DNA of 64,000 nucleotides. Source: Guillardia theta CCMP2712 (taxonomy: Eukaryota; Cryptophyceae; Pyrenomonadales; Geminigeraceae). The notes under the pieces were generated by a model, which saw only the letters and a list, made by a program, of their open reading frames with translations, did no database searches and was not told where the DNA came from. This document shows, piece by piece, positions 34,708-45,392 of the stretch. The position numbers and the translations under genes were made by a program. The number at the start of each line of letters is the position of its first letter. Positions within the stretch are counted from its first letter, which is position 1. The stretch covers positions 482,098-546,097 of the forward strand of contig NW_005434625.1 in assembly GCF_000315625.1 (NCBI RefSeq), read 5' to 3'.

Positions 34708-35819
34708 TAGACAGACAGACAGACAGACAGACATCGTCCTTCTATCCTCTTGATTATCCTCTCTCCGGCCTCTACCTCTGTCTCACAGGTTTGCAGGTGG
34801 GTGTGCTCAACCGAACCTCCTCCCTCAATCTCGACCTTCAGTATGGGTTCACCAGCACCGTCTGCGACTCGGTCAAGACATGCGTCGACAAGCTGGCCAA
34901 CAACCAGCTTGACGCGCTCCTTCTCCCTCGCGCCGACGTCGTCAACTACTTCCGCTCCAGCCAGCTCGCCTTCACGCTCTGCGGCAACCAGCTCAAGTTT
35001 GTCGGGGGGAGCGTCACGAGCAGCGTCGTCATCCTCCTTCAGCCCGCCATCAGGGTCTGCACGTACGGGCAGAGCGTGTATGCTGCCACGTACTTGATGA
35101 ACGCCATCGACTCGACGGTGCAGGCGATGACGCAGGATGGCACAATGAGCAGCATCGTGGCCGAGGAGCGAGATTTCATCTACCCTCCTGCGGTCACCGA
35201 CGCCTCTTGCGGCTCTTCGAGCTTGTGGAACGTCCCACTCATCATAGCAGCCCTGGTCCTCCTCTTTGTGTACGGGTGCCTGGTGAACATACAGGATGGC
35301 GGGGTCCTAAGGAGCGTGCTTAGCGCCTTACTCCCTCGACTGTTCCCTCCTGTGATCGAGGAGGAGGAGGGAGTGATGGCGGTTCTACGGCAGCCTTCGT
35401 TCAAGAAGCGCAAGCTAGATGCTTTCTCCGTGGAGTTCCCGCAGCCCCTAAGGAAGAAGGAGGTGGAGCCTCTGGTGCATGCTAGCAAGCTGCTAGGAGT
35501 TTTCAGCGCTATGCAGGTGAGCAGGGAGGAAGGTTGGGAGAGGTGGGAGGGGAGAGAGAGAGGAGACAAGAATGGAGAGGGGAGGAAGGAGGGGTATAAC
35601 GTGAGCACGAGAAAGGTGGTATTCTGATCTTTGCTCTGTCTTTTACAGTCCAGCGACATTCGTAGCATCAACCAAGAGGTCTCGGACTACTCCCACGTGC
35701 TGAAGCAGATAGCTCGTCTGTTCGTCTTCTGCTTCGTCCTCCTCCTCGTCATCTACGGCATCCTCCTCGGCGTCATTGCAGCTGCCTGGGGCAGCAAGCT
35801 GCAGGTCAGGAAGCCATGA
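32353..35819 (+). CDS. EF-hand K+ channel with ionotropic-glutamate-receptor topology
   Basis: Exons 32353-34271, 34466-34634, 34797-35516 and 35649-35819 close to 992 aa. The protein has a signal peptide, a Cys-rich domain (residues about 25-165), then five EF-hand-like loops: ADLNKDGLLSYEE (about 210), ADLDGSTRISLEE (about 302), ADINGNGVLERWE (about 321), DHDLNDDGVVTFIE (about 359) and DRNADNFINLTEW (about 378). A short ligand-binding-like segment follows, then TM1 (VNFFCSLFFTVLIVGHVIWI), a pore helix with the K+ filter TTVGYGD, and TM2 (IFWLIFGLIVFGTFSSQVTS). The second lobe (VGVLNRTSS...NNQLDALLLPRADVVNYF) resembles the S2 half of periplasmic-type binding domains, followed by TM3 (VPLIIAALVLLFVYGCLVNI). 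A last hydrophobic segment (FVFCFVLLLVIYGILLGVIA) follows. The layout matches bacterial GluR0, with a canonical K+ filter plus EF hands placed extracellularly. The first intron interrupts the filter codon Gly of TVG|YGD. Ligand and gating are unknown. Confidence 0.85.
34316..34430. repeat. CTCCTCCTC/CTGATC repeat in channel intron 1
   Basis: A pyrimidine-rich tandem array lies wholly inside the intron splitting the selectivity filter. It keeps a long false ORF open across the exon end. Confidence 0.8.
34672..34731. repeat. (ACAG)n microsatellite in channel intron 2
   Basis: About fifteen ACAG units, with one interruption (ATAG), lie inside the second intron. Confidence 0.9.
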
Positions 35820-35932
35820 AAGAACAGATGAAATTTCGATGTGCATGTTAGTGATAGAGTTGTGCTCTCCTTGTACAGTTATGTAAACAGAAAGACAATC
35901 ATCATGTCCTTCCTCCCTCCTCCCCCGTGGCT

Positions 35933-36824
35933 TGTCAGTGTCCTCCAACCCTCGTCCTTTCCTCAGGATCCGCACGCTCCTGCTCCTCCTCTACAGCGCC
36001 TCCTCTACCGCCCTCCTCCTTGGGGTTTCTCTCCTCCAGGTAGAACTCGATGAGCTCATCATCCCCGACGTCGAAGGTGCACATGGCGTTGAAGTCATTC
36101 ATCATCTGCCTCTCTCATCAGTCTGGCATGCAGGCAGCCGAGCGAGGGGAGCAAGGGGAGGAGGAGCAACTGCTAGCAGGAGCAAGGGGAGGAGGAGGAG
36201 CACCTGAATAAACGCCTCATACTCTGTGGACGCGATTATGTAGTCCAGGCAGTAGCTGCTGGCGTTGCCCTCCAGCTTCTCTGCTCCACCATCGCATCAG
36301 CTCCTCCTCCCACCTCCCGCGCACCTCACCTTCCATGCAGATGTTTATGATGTCCTCGTGCGTGACTTGGTTCTTGGCAAGGAAGTCTTCCAGCAGGTCC
36401 TCGATCCTCTTGGTGTACTTGAGGTAGAGATCGTAGTTCCTGCGCAACGATGCCGACGAGGATCAGTCGGGCACCGCCTGGGCAGGGCAGGGCAGGGCAG
36501 GGCACTCACGAGATTGGCTGCTCCATCCCTACGTCGACGAACTGAAACTTTTCTTGATTCTCCTCGAAGAAACTTCGCAGCGCGTCCGTGAACTCCGGGT
36601 CAGAGAAGAAGTACTCGAGCCTTACTGGAGCGGTCAAGGAAGGGAAGTGAAGGAGATAGTTCTCACTTCTCCAGCAACTCCACAGCGCTGATCTTGCCGC
36701 CGTCGTCGACATCCTCAGGTCCAGGATGAGAAACATCCCGCCCATCTCCTGCTTGTAGAGCAATGTTTGATACGTCCGCCGCTATCTCCTCCACAGCGCT
36801 CTCCTCCTTGTCTGCTCCTTCCAT
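35933..36824 (-). CDS. ARL2BP-like BART-domain protein
   Basis: The start is ATG 36824 (MEGADKEESAVEEIAADV). Later exons give the BART fold: EYFFSDPEFTDALRSFFEEN, FQFVDVGMEQPIS, NYDLYLKYTKRIEDLLEDFL, ASSYCLDYIIASTEYEAFIQ, then MMNDFNAM and an acidic/Arg C terminus ending at 35933. The order of the F...D...E, Y...Y...I...LE and STEYEAF motifs matches ARL2BP (BART). That protein binds the GTP form of ARL2/ARL3 and acts in cilia and mitochondria. Introns are short and the donors GT. The total is about 200 aa, close to the human protein (163 aa). The related CFAP36 shares the fold and cannot be excluded. Its presence, like the Sfi1-like gene, fits an organism with flagella. Confidence 0.75.
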
Positions 36825-38566
36825 CGCAGCCGCTGCTCCCCTCTCCTCCCTCCTCGTTATCTTTCCTGGGCTGACTCGATCACACTCGCACGAGCTCGCG
36901 CCTGCAGCATGTGTATGTCTTCTCCTGGTGAAAGGATGAGGCCAGTCAGAAAGAGCGGTGGAGGAAACAATCGCACAATCATCCTCATCCAGACACCAAT
37001 ATAACCCCACGCCAACCCTCACGTGCTCGGCGACCATGTTGTCACATTCATGAGGACGAGCAGCGATCGTGTCGTTTCGCTCGTCCTGCTACTCAGCAAT
37101 GCTTGCGAGAAACTCAGGGTGAAAAACGACCCTCTATCATGCGTCACTCCGGCACTCCTACCTCCTACCTCTTCCCTTACACCGCATCCTTCCTCATGAA
37201 CGCATTCCGATGCCACTGGCCTTCCAACTCTGCTGCTGAGTTCATGCAGTACTAAAAGTAGTCCAATTTACCGCGCGTGTCCTTCAGAAACCTTCCTAAC
37301 CACCAACGGCATCGGAAGCCGTCCTTCAAAGCAAGGTAGCCCACGATACCGCTGTCTGGTTTCATGGCAAAGGGTGCCGAATCTGCCACATGTTCCTCCT
37401 GCCTACTTGCTACTACATTTCCATCCTATCCCTTTTCATCCTGCCACCACTTCTGCGTCCCCTGACCATTCAGTCCCATGCTCCTCTTTACCCCATGCCC
37501 TGGCCCTTCCCACGGCTTTCGTCCTATCCTTGCGTCAACTTCCCTAACACAGACACGTCCTTTCCTTGCTCCTGCCCCTGTCCTTGCTCCTTCTGACCTT
37601 GTCACTGATCTTCCTCCTCCACCTCCCGCTCGTCCTCGTCCTTCTGCCCCGCTCCCCCTCCCTCTCCCTCCCCTCCCATCTACCATCGTGCCTCGGGAAT
37701 CAGTCGAACAATAACACCACCCCACCCCCTTTGGACCAAACTGAATCAGGGTTGATGTGGGGTACTTGGCCCATTTAGACCAGTCACAAGAGGTGCTGTT
37801 GCAAGAGATGCAAGGGCTGTGGGAGGGAGCGAGGGAGAGAGGGGGCGAGGGAGCGAGGGAGCGAGGGGGAGAGGGGGAGAGGGGGAGAGGGAGAGAGGGA
37901 GCGAGCGAGCGAGGGGGAGAGGGAGGGAGCGAGCGAGGGGGAGAGGGAGGGAGGGAGGGAGGGAGGGAGGGGTGGACGAGGGAGGGGTGAGCGAGGGAGA
38001 GAAGATTGGCAGTGAGGAAGGATGAAGAGAGTTCAGGGCAAGAGGAATTACGTCCGATTGAAGACGTTGAGTTGCACTGAGACTGGATGATTGAAATGCA
38101 AGATCGTGAAGAAGTTGAAAATGCGGCATGTCCCAGCAAGACATAACTTTATGGAGGAATAGGCATCAGACCTCCTTAACAACAGCTCAAACACCTATCA
38201 GAGATCCATGTTGCCTACCTACACTGGCGTAGGACTTGACTCTATTTATGCATGTATCTACACCTCATTAAGACGGATATCAGATTTTCATAAGGCAATC
38301 TCAGCTCGCAGCTGTGAAAATGCAGGGTTGAGGATAAAGTGAGAGTGTGTAACCGACGTGTCTTACTCAAGGCATGGCAAATATCTAGCATGGTCAAATA
38401 TGATGATAATCTGCACAGATCAGCGATCGAAAATACTTGTGGCGTCATTTCAACTTGCCAACCTGACATGAAACAGCTCAGCAAGTCACCACATGGTCAA
38501 ATTGATCTATTAGTATCGAAATATGCGAATCACTCGAACAAAAACAAAAAAAATCTAAGAAAGACT
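36825..38566. other. Sparse region with purine and pyrimidine tracts
   Basis: I see no supportable gene. 37380-37700 is pyrimidine-rich, 37712-37775 carries GGGGTA/CCACCCC runs, and 37818-37995 is a GAGGGAGCGAGG-type purine array. Long frames through these tracts (Ser/Pro- or Glu/Arg/Gly-rich) are artefacts of composition. Confidence 0.5.
37818..37995. repeat. GAGGGAGCGAGG purine array
   Basis: Irregular tandem GAGGGAGCGAGGGAGAGGGG units of almost pure purine on the plus strand. They could form triplex or G-rich structures. Confidence 0.75.
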
Positions 38567-39692
38567 TTAAATTTGCTGCAACCTGTCCACAACCTGCAGT
38601 ATTGAATCAGCTCGCAGATTCTTTCACTTATAACCAGACTCACAGTTTCCAAAGCAACGTCTCCCGCATCCGAACCCTGAACCTCGCATGCAATGCCCAC
38701 AAGTCGCTTCTTCAGCTCGTCCTTTGATGACGCGAAGATCATCTTCGTGCGAACCTTGGCGGTGTCAGGGCACCTGGAGAAAGCACAGTTGTCAACACGC
38801 TCCTCTTGCAAGCACTCCAACACCTACCAGATGAAAAACGCTATCTTATTGCGGCTTGCCTTGGTCTTAGGATCAGTGTACTCTACGTCGAACACGCCAT
38901 ATCTGCAGTCGTTCTCGGGCAGTTCCTTCAAGAACTCCTCGTAGGTCGCCTCCTTGCCTCCAGTCTTCATAACTTGGATCTCCGTCATCTTATCATTCAT
39001 GTTGTACACGATGTATTTCATGCTATGCTTAAGCTTCAAGTCGTTGAAGACGCTGACGCAGTCATCTGCTACACCAACACCAGAGGCCTAAAGCATGGAA
39101 TACTTAGTGTTGTCAAAAATTCTTACAGCACTACAAAATAATTCAGAAACAAGTCTAGAATTCACAAAGAATCCACCAAATGTTCAGTCTGGTCCCACGA
39201 TCCCACAATGCATCACAAGGATCAGTGTTTGGACAACAGAATGCAGTATGCTTCAACTGCAGTGTGAAAGCAAGAAGACAAATGCACATGGGGTAATTCA
39301 TATTCCCATCTCAACAATCGATCATTCGTTACGAAACTGTGGCTCAGTTGAACAACCGCGTTAAGCTAGCCAAACAAACATTGATAGAAGGTGCCAAGGT
39401 TTTATCCATCAAATCAAAAATAAGACAGCACTGGATCTTTAGAATCAGGCAGTAGCAGGGTGCAGCTGAAAGCTGCAAGGAAAGCATCGAGATCACAATC
39501 TACACGACCGATTGTGTCATCGATAACGAAACGCACTTTCAACATGCATGCAACGAACACAGGTACATCCAATGGATTGCACGAGATTGCATATTATATC
39601 TCTGTCTGTGTCACATCGATTTCATCGCTCACAGCCGCGTCCTCCTCCTTCCCACTGCTCATGTTTCGCTATCCAGCCCGAGTTCTCACCAT
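38567..39692 (-). CDS. ADF/cofilin actin-depolymerising factor
   Basis: Exons 39692-39690 (ATG only), 39087-38828, 38773-38644 and 38593-38567 close exactly to 139 aa, the usual length of the family. The first intron directly follows the initiator Met, an arrangement also known in plant ADF genes. The sequence starts ASGVGVADDCVSVFNDLKLK, with the conserved N-terminal Ser of the phosphoregulated site. It continues with the KYIVYNMNDKMTEIQV strand, the DCRYGVFDVEYTDPKTK segment, KIAFFIWCPDTAKVRTKMIF (the core F-actin/G-actin helix start), then ASSKDELKKRLVGIACEVQG, ending in VVDRLQQI. The protein severs and depolymerises actin filaments in the cytoplasm. A long first intron (about 600 nt) separates the ATG from the body. 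Confidence 0.95.
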
Positions 39693-41005
39693 GTTGTCGT
39701 CGTCCCTCTTCGGCCACGTGGCCTGACGGATTCAAGAAAGAAAATTTGAATCTACCCACCCCAACCATTTCCAGCGATTAAAGTACCCTACGGTAGGACC
39801 CTCAAACGCCCAATTTATGCCGACTTCATCATATAACCCCCTTTCGTACGATCAGACCCACACAAACCCAACCATAGGGAACCTTTATTTCAAAAGGGGG
39901 GTCATGTACCCCACATTTCTCGATAGAAAAGTGGGGCAGGAATTGAACATTTGATCACCCCACCCCTTGAAATTAACCCTTTGTGAGGGACTACCCACCC
40001 AAATGTTTCAGAACCCATGGAGTTCATTTGGCACTACACCATCCTCAGGGTACCTTACATGGCTGTGATAGTTTGATACCCCCCTTTTGACTACCAAATA
40101 CCCTACCTTATCAGTGCTTACCCCAGTAAGAACTGGTGGGTGTGCAGAAGTAGCCAATCCGTACTCTAAATTTTTTTCCTTGTCCAGACTCACACCTCCG
40201 TTCAAAAAAACCCGTTCAAAATTGGTGCCATCCAAATCTATTCAAAACTTTCAAGATATTTTCAAATTATGAAAAAAGACTGTGACATTTAAAGATAAGG
40301 TTGCCATTCTTCAAAATTGCTCAGTATATTTCAAAATAGAAGGCAGCTTTTGAAAGATTTCTTCTCGGTCGGTGCCATCCGGGGGCCGGGCGGCTCAGGC
40401 TGAGCGGCCCGGCCCGGCCGGCGGGGGCCGCCGCCCGCCGGGCGAGTCCGGAGTCCGCCCGGAGCCGGGGCCCGGGCCGCCGTGACGGGCGGTACTGCGG
40501 CCCGTCCCACGGTGCTGATTTCAGCAGTACTGTTGAACATTGACAGTGAGTAATCAGAACTGACTCCGCTAAGGGCCTGCCAGAGGCTGCCGCGTGCGCT
40601 GCCGCGTGCGCGGCGGCTGCGGCCGCGGGGGCCCGGGCCGGGCGCCGCTCAGTGACGGCCCGGCGGCGTGGCAATAGAGTCGGGTAATGAAAAAAAAAGT
40701 CAATCTTTAACTCCTCACTCCACCGCAAAGATCACCCGTATTCTCACGGTACAAGGAAGGGGTACTCATTGAGGCCTGCACTACCCTGACCCCCCCTACT
40801 AAAAAAATGATGCGACTGAGATGTCGCTGAAGATGAGCAAATTTGTACCCACGGGGGGTTATTATTTTCATTACATGTTCAATTAGTTTATGAATATTTC
40901 ACATTAAGACGAAAAATTGAAACTATCTGAGCTCAAGACATTGTTGAATAACAACCCAGCAGGGATTACCCTGAATGTACTGCAAGTAGTGCTGTATCCG
41001 GAGCA
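39693..41005. other. Spacer with G-run tracts and GC-rich island
   Basis: This is the divergent spacer between cofilin and the EF-hand gene. From 39785 to 40130 there are repeated CCCCAC/GGGGTCA runs. At 40735-40800 are further CCCCCC runs. No gene is visible. Confidence 0.45.
40370..40690. repeat. GC-rich island
   Basis: An extremely GC-rich block (GGGGGCCGGGCGGC, GGCCCGGCCCGGCC and similar) sits sharply in AT-rich flanks (long TTTTGAAA-type runs before it, poly-A after it). Its edges suggest an inserted element rather than a gradual change. ORFs through it are Ala/Pro/Arg artefacts. It is similar in composition to the blocks at 13180 and 52400. Confidence 0.55.
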
Positions 41006-42752
41006 ATGAGCGAGCTGCAGCTGCTGCTCACGCGCACAAGGCTGCTGGAGAACGAGGTGAGGAGGAGGAGGAGAAGGAGGAGGAGGAGGAAGAGGAAGAT
41101 GCCATAACCAAAACTCCGACGATTTGACTGTTCTAGACGATGGAGCTGAAGGTGATTCGACTCGCTGACTTCTGCTGGTTCAAAGGACGTCAGGGAACAT
41201 GTCCGGAAGTTTGATGAGCTGTTGTTGGAGGCTGAGGAGCTTGTAGACTACATCAAGCAATGCCCCAACGAGAATCACATCAAAGAAGATATGGAGGTGA
41301 TTGAAACAAATGCTCCAATCGATACTTTGATTTCTTGTCAATCTCACCCTATTACATCATATCCAAGGTGAAATTTTATCTTTCTGAGCATCTTTGAGCA
41401 GGAGAGCGAAAGCGCAATCACCCAATGTCTGGAGAGTTACAATGCCTTGTCAAAGCTATTATCGCCAGAAGAAAAAGAAATATTCGAACACAATCTCGGT
41501 CATGAAATCAAAGAGCTCATCGCAGAGATGCAAACGTTGCAGCAGAAGTTCCAAGGGAAGTATAAGCCCCGAAGACGGAGCTCTATCTCAATTATGCAGC
41601 TACAAAACTTCGCACTTCTGAACAAGGAGGGGGGTGACTTTGCGGCCGTTGACGTTTCTGGAGTGAGAACTTGCGACCCCTCTAAATTTGATTTCGCGAG
41701 TTTGACAACCATGTAAAGGTGTCTGAAGTTTGCAAGAAGACCTTACTGGGGCTGCCATCCACACGGAGGGTGTCTAACGCCACAATTGTAAGCTTCGTAC
41801 TTTGTTCTCTTTCTCCCATGGTGTTGACGGTTTTTTTGCAGACATTTATTCCTTCCGAGGCAGGACAACTGATATTGACCTACTTTCTTCATGCTGAGAT
41901 CTTGTTGCAGCTCTCTCCTCGCTCAAGAATTTCTTTTGCAAGGATGCCACTGAGCCTTCTCAAACGAGTAGACGCGAAGGAGCTTGTAAGTAGTCTGCTC
42001 AATAATTTGCCGCGGTGAATAGCGCGCAGGTATCGAAGAAGATTAATTATTTCAAAGAGCAGTCAAAAGATACTTTAAACTACGCACACAAGTGAAATCA
42101 ATGCTCCCTCTTAGTGATGTAGCTCTTTAATCGCTTCCAAACAGAGTGCTAGTGGAAACAAGTCTGACGCTACGGAATTTCTTCTCAACATCGAGCGAAG
42201 CAGAACTTTCAGAGCGGATCGCAGTGACTTTCAACACTCATGATGCAAACAAATCGGGAACACTAGAAGTCTCTGAGCTCCTTACGGCATTTGCGGAGAT
42301 GGGTGCACCAAAGACAGCGGATGAAGTTCGAGTTCTCATTGAACAATTCGATGCGGACGACAACGGGGAGTTTGACATCGTGCGCATAATTTTGTCGCAT
42401 GCATGCAGGATACTGACGAGCAAACGAGCAGGAAGAGTTCGAACACATGGTTCGACACCTGCTGGAGATCAAATGCAAGGTCACCATCTTTCTTGTACGG
42501 TTGTTGACCACTCACCTGCTGTTGGTAGTCTGGATGTACTGTCTGCAAAAAGATCAAGGTGTTTCTGCTGAACCGTACGTGGGCGCGTGCTGGGCATCTG
42601 ATACCGTGCTCTCATAGGAAATTCTGGAGAAGATGGAGCTGGAAAAAATGTCGGTGGAGAGCACAGGTGGGTAATGTAATGTGGGGACAGGAAGGATGGA
42701 CAAGGAAACCGAGCAGAGGATTGGAATGTTATCAGAGATGAAAAAAGGGGAA

Positions 42753-42793
<41 letters not shown>

Positions 42794-42881
42794 GGGGTTC
42801 GGAAAGGTGACGGAAACGATGTGCTAATGTCTTGTCGCAGAGGACGATGGAAAGCCAAAGAAGATCTACTGGCGCCCATAA
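41006..42881 (+). CDS. Coiled-coil protein with EF-hand pair
   Basis: The start is ATG 41006 (MSELQLLLTRTRLLENE), then small exons TMELK and DVREHVRKFDELLLEAEELV (41190-41296), then ESESAITQCLESYNALSKLL (from 41401). Middle exons carry VSEVCKKTLLGLPSTRRVSN and FIPSEAGQLILTYFLHAEIL. An EF-hand pair follows at about 42215-42380: FNTHDANKSGTLEVSELLTA, with a complete D-x-N-x-S-G-x-L-x-x-x-E loop, and FDADDNGEFDIEEFEHM, whose second loop is completed only after splicing. The last exons read EILEKMELEKMSVEST and EDDGKPKKIYWRP, with the stop at 42879-42881. An AGGC microsatellite lies in the last intron. It is likely a cytoplasmic Ca2+-binding protein; I do not recognise the family. Some internal splice sites remain unsettled. 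It converges on the DGQHR gene with 93 bp between stops. Confidence 0.65.
42745..42792. repeat. (AGGC)n microsatellite
   Basis: About ten AGGC units lie inside the last intron of the EF-hand gene. Confidence 0.9.
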
Positions 42882-42974
42882 GCTCTGTCAACGAAGGAGG
42901 GCAGGAAGGAGAGAGGAGGGGAGCAAGTATCGGTAGTCGCGGAGTTCTCACGCCCGTGATAAGATCAAGTCTAT

Positions 42975-44553
42975 TCAATGTTTGTGAAGCCATTGCCAGT
43001 TCAACCCCAGGAAGAAATTGTGTTTCCTCGCCTTCTCTAATGCCTTCATCTGCGGTGCTCGAGCTCAGACTGCTGCATTTCCATCCTCCTCGTCTCTTAC
43101 CTTGGTCGCGTTCCCTTCAAACTCCTTCCAGTAGTGATCATCCTTTTGCGCCAACTGGCGGCATGTCACCTCGTGCCACGTAACAGGAGAAGCAGTCACC
43201 TCCTTGTTTCTCTCCTCTAGCCACTTCAGCAGATCTTCGTCGGACTTGAGGCCATTCTCATCGATCACACCAGCCTGCGCCCCTCCCCCCCGTCATCCTC
43301 CTGCGACCAACAGCAAGCCAACCCGACCTGATGCAGCTCATCGCGCAGCCTGTCGATGTTCATGTGAGGGATGCGACAGTTCTGACTCTCCTTGAACATC
43401 TCGGGGTTCCTGCAAGAGGCTCGTTAGGCTCCACCAGTCATCTTCGACTCTGTCCCGACATCTTCTGCAGCCTCTCGGCTGCACCGGACAGGATGGCTTG
43501 ATGCGTGGCAGATGCGCCGACGTCGGCTATTGGAATGTCGACGTGAAGGATCTGAGCAAGAATCGATCAGTTGCCCAACTTACAGCCCAGCTGCAGGCCT
43601 AGCTGATCATGTACTTACAGGCTCTGCCTTGTTGATCTCGACGAAGAGATCTGTGGTGTTCTGGTCCTGCATGTCCGGGTAGACCTGCAGGATACTTGTC
43701 ACTCGCTCACATCAGTGAGGATCCATGGCAGACCTCTACGATGACCTTGTCCGCTCCCTCCGGCGCATTCTCCTTGGAGGACAGGAGCATGCATGCCGCC
43801 AGCCTGTGCTGCCCATCGACTATGAAGCATTCCTTCTCCGAGTTCTCAGGATCCTTGATCTCCGCGATCGATATCGTTCCCGGCCAGCCTTTCACGCTGC
43901 TCTTCATCTTGCTCTGCCCAAGAACGAGAGTACGTCAGCAAATGCCTGTGACGAGACTATCAAGCACGTTTGCAATGCTCTCAGCCCGATGCTGCCGAAA
44001 GGCTCGTTGCTTCTTCCATATCTTGGCTTGTGCCAACAGGGTCACAGGGTTAGCGCAGTAAATCTTCTTGTAGCCGAGATCGACCATGAGCTGGCCATAG
44101 ATCTCATGTTCTTTGCCTCCCAGGATCTGAAGAAACCACGCCATGAGCGCACGTCAAACAAGAGAAGCAAGCATCTACGTGTCCGGCAGCCTTCAGCAGC
44201 TCCGTGTTTGATCTCTCGACTTCGTTCATCTGTTGGTTCTGCGTGGTATCCTTCACCGAGCTCTTCTCATACTTGCGCTTCGCCAGCTTGAGCTCAGCTG
44301 AGAGGATCTCCAACTGGTTCTTCGACATCTTTAGCTCGTCCTGCAGTCGAGAAGTCTCTCGTTGGTAGGTGTCGGCTAGCGAGGATTTGTTGCGGTTCTG
44401 CTCTGCGACCGACATGGCGTTCTGAGAGAAGATAAGTATGGAAGCATCTTAGCATCAGGGTCCTGGTCTTGCCTGCAAGTCTGCCGTGAGCTTGCGAACT
44501 TGCGCTTGAGCTGCTGACAGCTCTGTTAGCGCCTTGGAGGATGAACCTCCCAT
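42975..44553 (-). CDS. DGQHR/ParB-like domain protein with N-terminal coiled coil
   Basis: The start is ATG 44553 (MGGSSSKALTELSAAQAQVR). Exon 1 ends at a GC donor, and the 51-nt intron 44472-44422 restores the frame to NAMSVAEQNRN. A coiled coil follows (QDELKMSKNQLEILSAELKL). Next exons read ILGGKEHEIYGQLMVDLGYK, IYCANPVTLLAQAKIWKKQR, KGWPGTISIAEIKDPE and then FIVDGQHRLAACMLLSSKEN. After the VDGQHR motif come TDLFVEINKAEP, ILHVDIPIADVGASATHQAI, NPEMFKESQNCRIPHMNIDR and LKWLEERNKEVTASPVTWHE, ending in FFLGLNWQWLHKH at 42975. The DGQHR motif, followed by a LF-x-x-IN-K-A-x-P segment, marks the DGQHR/ParB-Srx-like fold. In bacteria it includes DndB, a regulator of DNA phosphorothioation; other relatives are nucleases or ATPases. 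The function in eukaryotes is unknown. Start and end are supported by frame closure; internal introns are all short. Confidence 0.75.
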
Positions 44554-45392
44554 CCTGCTGGGACATGTTAGAGGACGATGAAGCCATCATTCCCTCTGTG
44601 ATGAGTTGTCAGGTCTAAAATTTTGCCTTGGGGGGTGGTCCCGGCCAGAGCAAATGAGAAGAATCTCGTGCCATGCACTCGCTCGCCCTGGTTTCCATGC
44701 TCTCACAAGGTTGCTTCTTCCTGTTCATCTCTAGCTCTCTGACGATTCTCACTTGTCTTTGTTCCTGACCTCGTCTACATCGCTGGAGCTTTCGCTGGCT
44801 CCTTCCCTCCCCTCCCTCCCTCGCCCTCCCCCCCGCCCGTCGTCATGCCACAGTTGGGTCTCATCGTGTCTGGACGGGAGGGGCGAATAGATGTAGCAAG
44901 GAGGGGGTGGTCGAAAACAAGGGGTCAGTCCAAGGGGGTACTCAAGCAAGAATATCTTCAGATACCGGTACTTCAAAGTGTCAATAGTGGGGTATATATT
45001 TGGGAATGGTGGGTGTGACCAAACTTGCTAGGCCAGCAGGGTCGGGTAGGGGTTTTAGGGGTCGAGCATGCCTGAAGAAAGCATGGGGGCCTGCTTGGAG
45101 CATGAAGGAGGAAGGGGAGAGGAGGAGGAGGAGGAGGGCGAAGAGGATGAGCAGTGAATGTATCAGTCTGAGTGGATGATGTAATAGCAGTTGAAGGACT
45201 AAAGAAGAGTTTTCCACATGAAGATGAGGCAGGGAGGAGGCATCGGGAGGAGGTAGCGCAGCATTGAGGGAAGGCAAGGATCAAGGGCAGAAACGGTGAC
45301 AAGAAGGACACATTCACCTGTTATGCCATACAACTGAATGATTGTCCTTGTATGAGTTTGTTCGAGCTGGTTCTGAGCATTGGTCTTGCAGG
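44554..45392. other. Spacer with G-run tract
   Basis: GGGGTGG/GGGGTA runs occur at 44620-44640 and 44900-45065, and a GAGGAGGAGG run near 45117. This is the divergent promoter region of the DGQHR and Nudix-like genes. No gene is visible. Confidence 0.45.

Noticed and set aside
37757-38144. Long ORFs on both strands in the purine array
   Set aside because: Composition alone keeps all frames open. There are no domains and no splice logic.
40321-40728. 135-aa Ala/Arg-rich ORF (minus strand)
   Set aside because: It translates the GC-rich island, and the composition explains the open frame.
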